From: Mugil cephalus
Taxonomy: Eukaryota; Chordata; Actinopteri; Mugiliformes; Mugilidae
Direction of reading: 5' to 3'
Length of the DNA stretch: 64,000 nt
NCBI RefSeq assembly: GCF_022458985.1
Contig: NC_061779.1
Coordinates: 13,127,001-13,191,000 of the forward strand
The notes under the pieces: model-generated
Databases searched by the model: none
What the model was told of the DNA's origin: nothing
The model's input: only the letters and a program-made list of their open reading frames with translations
Shown: one piece after another, positions 63,201 through 64,000 of the stretch
Numbering within the stretch: the first letter of the stretch is position 1
Layout of the letters: each line of letters begins with the position of its first letter
Made by a program: the position numbers and the translations under genes

Positions 63201-64000
63201 TTATTAAGATTTCTCATGAAATCGGACTTGGTATCGATATTTCGGGGAGAAGATCGATTCTAAAAAAACACAGATTGGAAGCATTGCCTGTGTGAACGGG
63301 CTGGTAGATGTGTCAGTACCAATAAGTAGAAATGCCACTCTATAAAGTTCAGTGTTGAAGTACCTTGATTTTAGCATCACCATCCTACCAGTAATAATTC
63401 ATAACTATTGCTTTGCATTTTATTTATTTATGTAATTCACATCTTGTACCACACATTTTTCTGCATGTGGATATATATACATAAATAATATGTTTTATCC
63501 AGGATGCATGATTTATACATATATACAGTTAGTTATTAAAAGCAAATGAACTGAATAATCACCAGGACTTCAGTGGGTTACTTTCTGCTTCTCAACATCA
63601 TTCCTAGAAAACTGCTGCAGTGGTTAAGAATCCATAGAACTGTGGGGTGGCTGGTTAAGTTTAAAATCGTGATTCTCTTCTCCCATCTTTCCCCCACAGT
63701 CAGAGGTACTGCATGTGCAACCCTGATGTGGTGCAGCAGTTTCACAACCCAGACACCATCTTCATCCTAGCTTTTGCTGTGGTCCTCCTCAACACTGACA
63801 TGTACTCGCCCAACATCAAACCGCAGCGTAAAATGGGACTTGATGACTTCATTCGCAACCTAAGAGGTAAGTGTGCGCCTGTGGTGCATGTGCAGAGAGG
63901 TACAGAGTGTGTTCACGGGCTTTGCGCTATGTCTGCACCATTCCAGGGAGCGTGCACTATCTCTATCTCTGGACAGTATATTGAGCTTCAGACTTGGTAC
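43656..64000 (+). CDS. iqsec3: IQ motif and SEC7 domain protein 3, 5' part (continues past right edge)
   Basis: Brain ARF guanine-exchange factor of inhibitory (gephyrin) synapses, by family knowledge. Exons: 43656-44173, 49109-49183, 53079-53196, 54171-54572, 55229-55947, 56662-56823, 58150-58272, 63700-63866; phases agree, giving 761 codons so far. A coiled coil occupies residues about 12-60 ([20 protein letters not shown]), followed by histidine runs at 67-73 and 80-84. The IQ motif is near 254-270 ([16 protein letters not shown]). The long exon at 55229 is Ser/Thr-rich with an (ST)n run. Sec7 begins about residue 595 ([14 protein letters not shown]). Its catalytic glutamate is E694 in [15 protein letters not shown], and [12 protein letters not shown] follows. 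The last visible exon ends at a gtaagt donor, so the rest of Sec7 and the PH domain are off the edge. IQSEC3 is preferred over IQSEC1/2 mainly from synteny; paralogue identity is less certain than family. Confidence 0.93.
45185..45212 (+). repeat. (GT)n microsatellite
   Basis: Fourteen uninterrupted GT units in iqsec3 intron 1. Confidence 0.95.
47446..47652. mobile_element. small inverted-repeat DNA element, 207 bp
   Basis: Starts ctgtgtccgagatcg and ends cgatatcggacacag, a 15-bp inverted pair with one mismatch. Further inside, ccctaacccctatata pairs loosely with agtagtggttaggg. A third tgtccga lies at 47561-47567. The target duplication is unclear, so the superfamily (perhaps hAT) is not assigned. 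Confidence 0.7.
49109..49183 (+). CDS. iqsec3: predicted 75-nt exon 2 of iqsec3 inside the 8.9-kb first intron
   Basis: This small exon is flanked by ttctgcag and GG|gtaagg. It starts and ends in phase 2, exactly matching the exon before (44173, ..TCC GA) and after (53079, T GGA CAG). Being 75 nt, it can be included or skipped without changing frame. It encodes about [20 protein letters not shown]. Dual splice consensus, an open frame and phase match make chance unlikely. It could be an alternatively used cassette. Confidence 0.75.
49184..53078. other. iqsec3 intron 2
   Basis: A 3.9-kb intron; T-rich tract at 50050-50066, otherwise mixed sequence. ORFs in it lack family resemblance. No transposon termini recognised. 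Confidence 0.5.
53197..54170. other. iqsec3 intron 3
   Basis: Noncoding. A pyrimidine-rich block (53605-53685) creates spurious Glu- or Pro-rich ORFs. Nothing else seen. Confidence 0.5.
54573..55228. other. iqsec3 intron 4
   Basis: A 656-bp intron with no recognised element; ends at a T-rich tract and attcgcag acceptor. Confidence 0.5.
55948..56661. other. iqsec3 intron 5
   Basis: Contains a short CA run (56493-56513). No exon or repeat end recognised. Confidence 0.5.
56824..58149. other. iqsec3 intron 6
   Basis: AT-rich stretch with ATATTA repeats (56875-57010) and a TG run (57895-57927). No gene signal. Confidence 0.5.
59690..60010 (-). mobile_element. Tc1/mariner transposase C-terminal fossil
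   Basis: On the minus strand the reading [20 protein letters not shown], then [14 protein letters not shown] and [14 protein letters not shown], follows the Tc1 C-terminus (SPDLNPIE..W, W..I....I..LV.SMPRR). The N-terminal two thirds are missing or unrecognisable. A relic inside iqsec3 intron 7, opposite to the gene. Confidence 0.7.
62525..62618 (+). repeat. tRNA-derived SINE fragment
   Basis: The sequence ttggtaggccgaaccagaggattagtgg is followed by ggttcaatcc (62584-62593), an exact pol III B box. It stops abruptly at the hAT-like end beginning at 62620. Confidence 0.55.
62620..63260. mobile_element. hAT-like element, left end clear
   Basis: Starts TAGGGATGTATGGTGCCAC and continues with repeated cgatccgatatc and cccgataccgatgtc words typical of fish hAT MITEs. 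Matching words ggtatcgatatttcgg and agatcgattc recur at 63230-63257. The exact right end and target duplication were not resolved. Confidence 0.45.

Larger units (their letters stand above)
58273..63699. other. iqsec3 intron 7
   Basis: A 5.4-kb intron inside the Sec7-coding region. It holds a Tc1 fossil (59690-60010), a SINE fragment (62525-62618) abutting an hAT-like end (62620 onward), and simple A/T tracts. No exon recognised. Confidence 0.6.

Overview
This window is vertebrate nuclear DNA, almost certainly from a ray-finned (teleost, probably percomorph-like) fish. The genes are split into short exons with GT/AG junctions. Introns are compact. The repeats are typical of fish: a tRNA-derived SINE with a TTA tail, hAT and piggyBac MITEs, Tc1/mariner fossils, and long CA/TA microsatellites. 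There are no operons, phage genes or CRISPR arrays. Exon boundaries below were read by eye from splice signals and checked for reading-phase continuity. Gene names come from remembered family similarity, not from a database search.

Five protein-coding genes are present. (1) b4galnt3-like, minus strand, 1392-16288: 15 coding exons from the start codon through the PA14 domain and the long basic/acidic linker. The exons for the GalNAc-transferase catalytic domain lie beyond the left edge. (2) fkbp4, minus strand, 19691-24975: complete, 11 exons, 450 codons (Hsp90 immunophilin co-chaperone). (3) ddx11, plus strand, 26657-35807: complete, 27 coding exons, 895 codons (Fe-S DEAH helicase of sister-chromatid cohesion). 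(4) washc1, minus strand, 36649-42718: complete, 11 exons, 474 codons (WASH Arp2/3 activator on endosomes). (5) iqsec3, plus strand, 43656 to beyond the right edge: poly-His N-terminus, IQ motif and most of the Sec7 ARF-GEF domain.

Layout: b4galnt3 and fkbp4 are in tandem on the minus strand. fkbp4 and ddx11 are head-to-head over 1.7 kb, ddx11 and washc1 are tail-to-tail with 0.84 kb between stop codons, and washc1 and iqsec3 are head-to-head over 0.94 kb. The ddx11/washc1 convergent pair beside iqsec3 matches the DDX11L/WASH pair in human subtelomeres and IQSEC3 at the tip of 12p, so this looks like the unscattered ancestral neighbourhood.

No wholly new gene system was found. The observations most worth a second look are: a perfect four-unit heat-shock element in fkbp4 intron 1; an E-box close to the CLEAR motif 120 bp upstream of washc1; a 75-nt phase-preserving exon inside the 8.9-kb iqsec3 intron; four small DNA transposons with visible ends (one hAT with an 8-bp target duplication, one piggyBac MITE with TTAA and 15-bp perfect termini); and a degenerate GTCGAAATGTCGAG-type minisatellite next to the ddx11 promoter.
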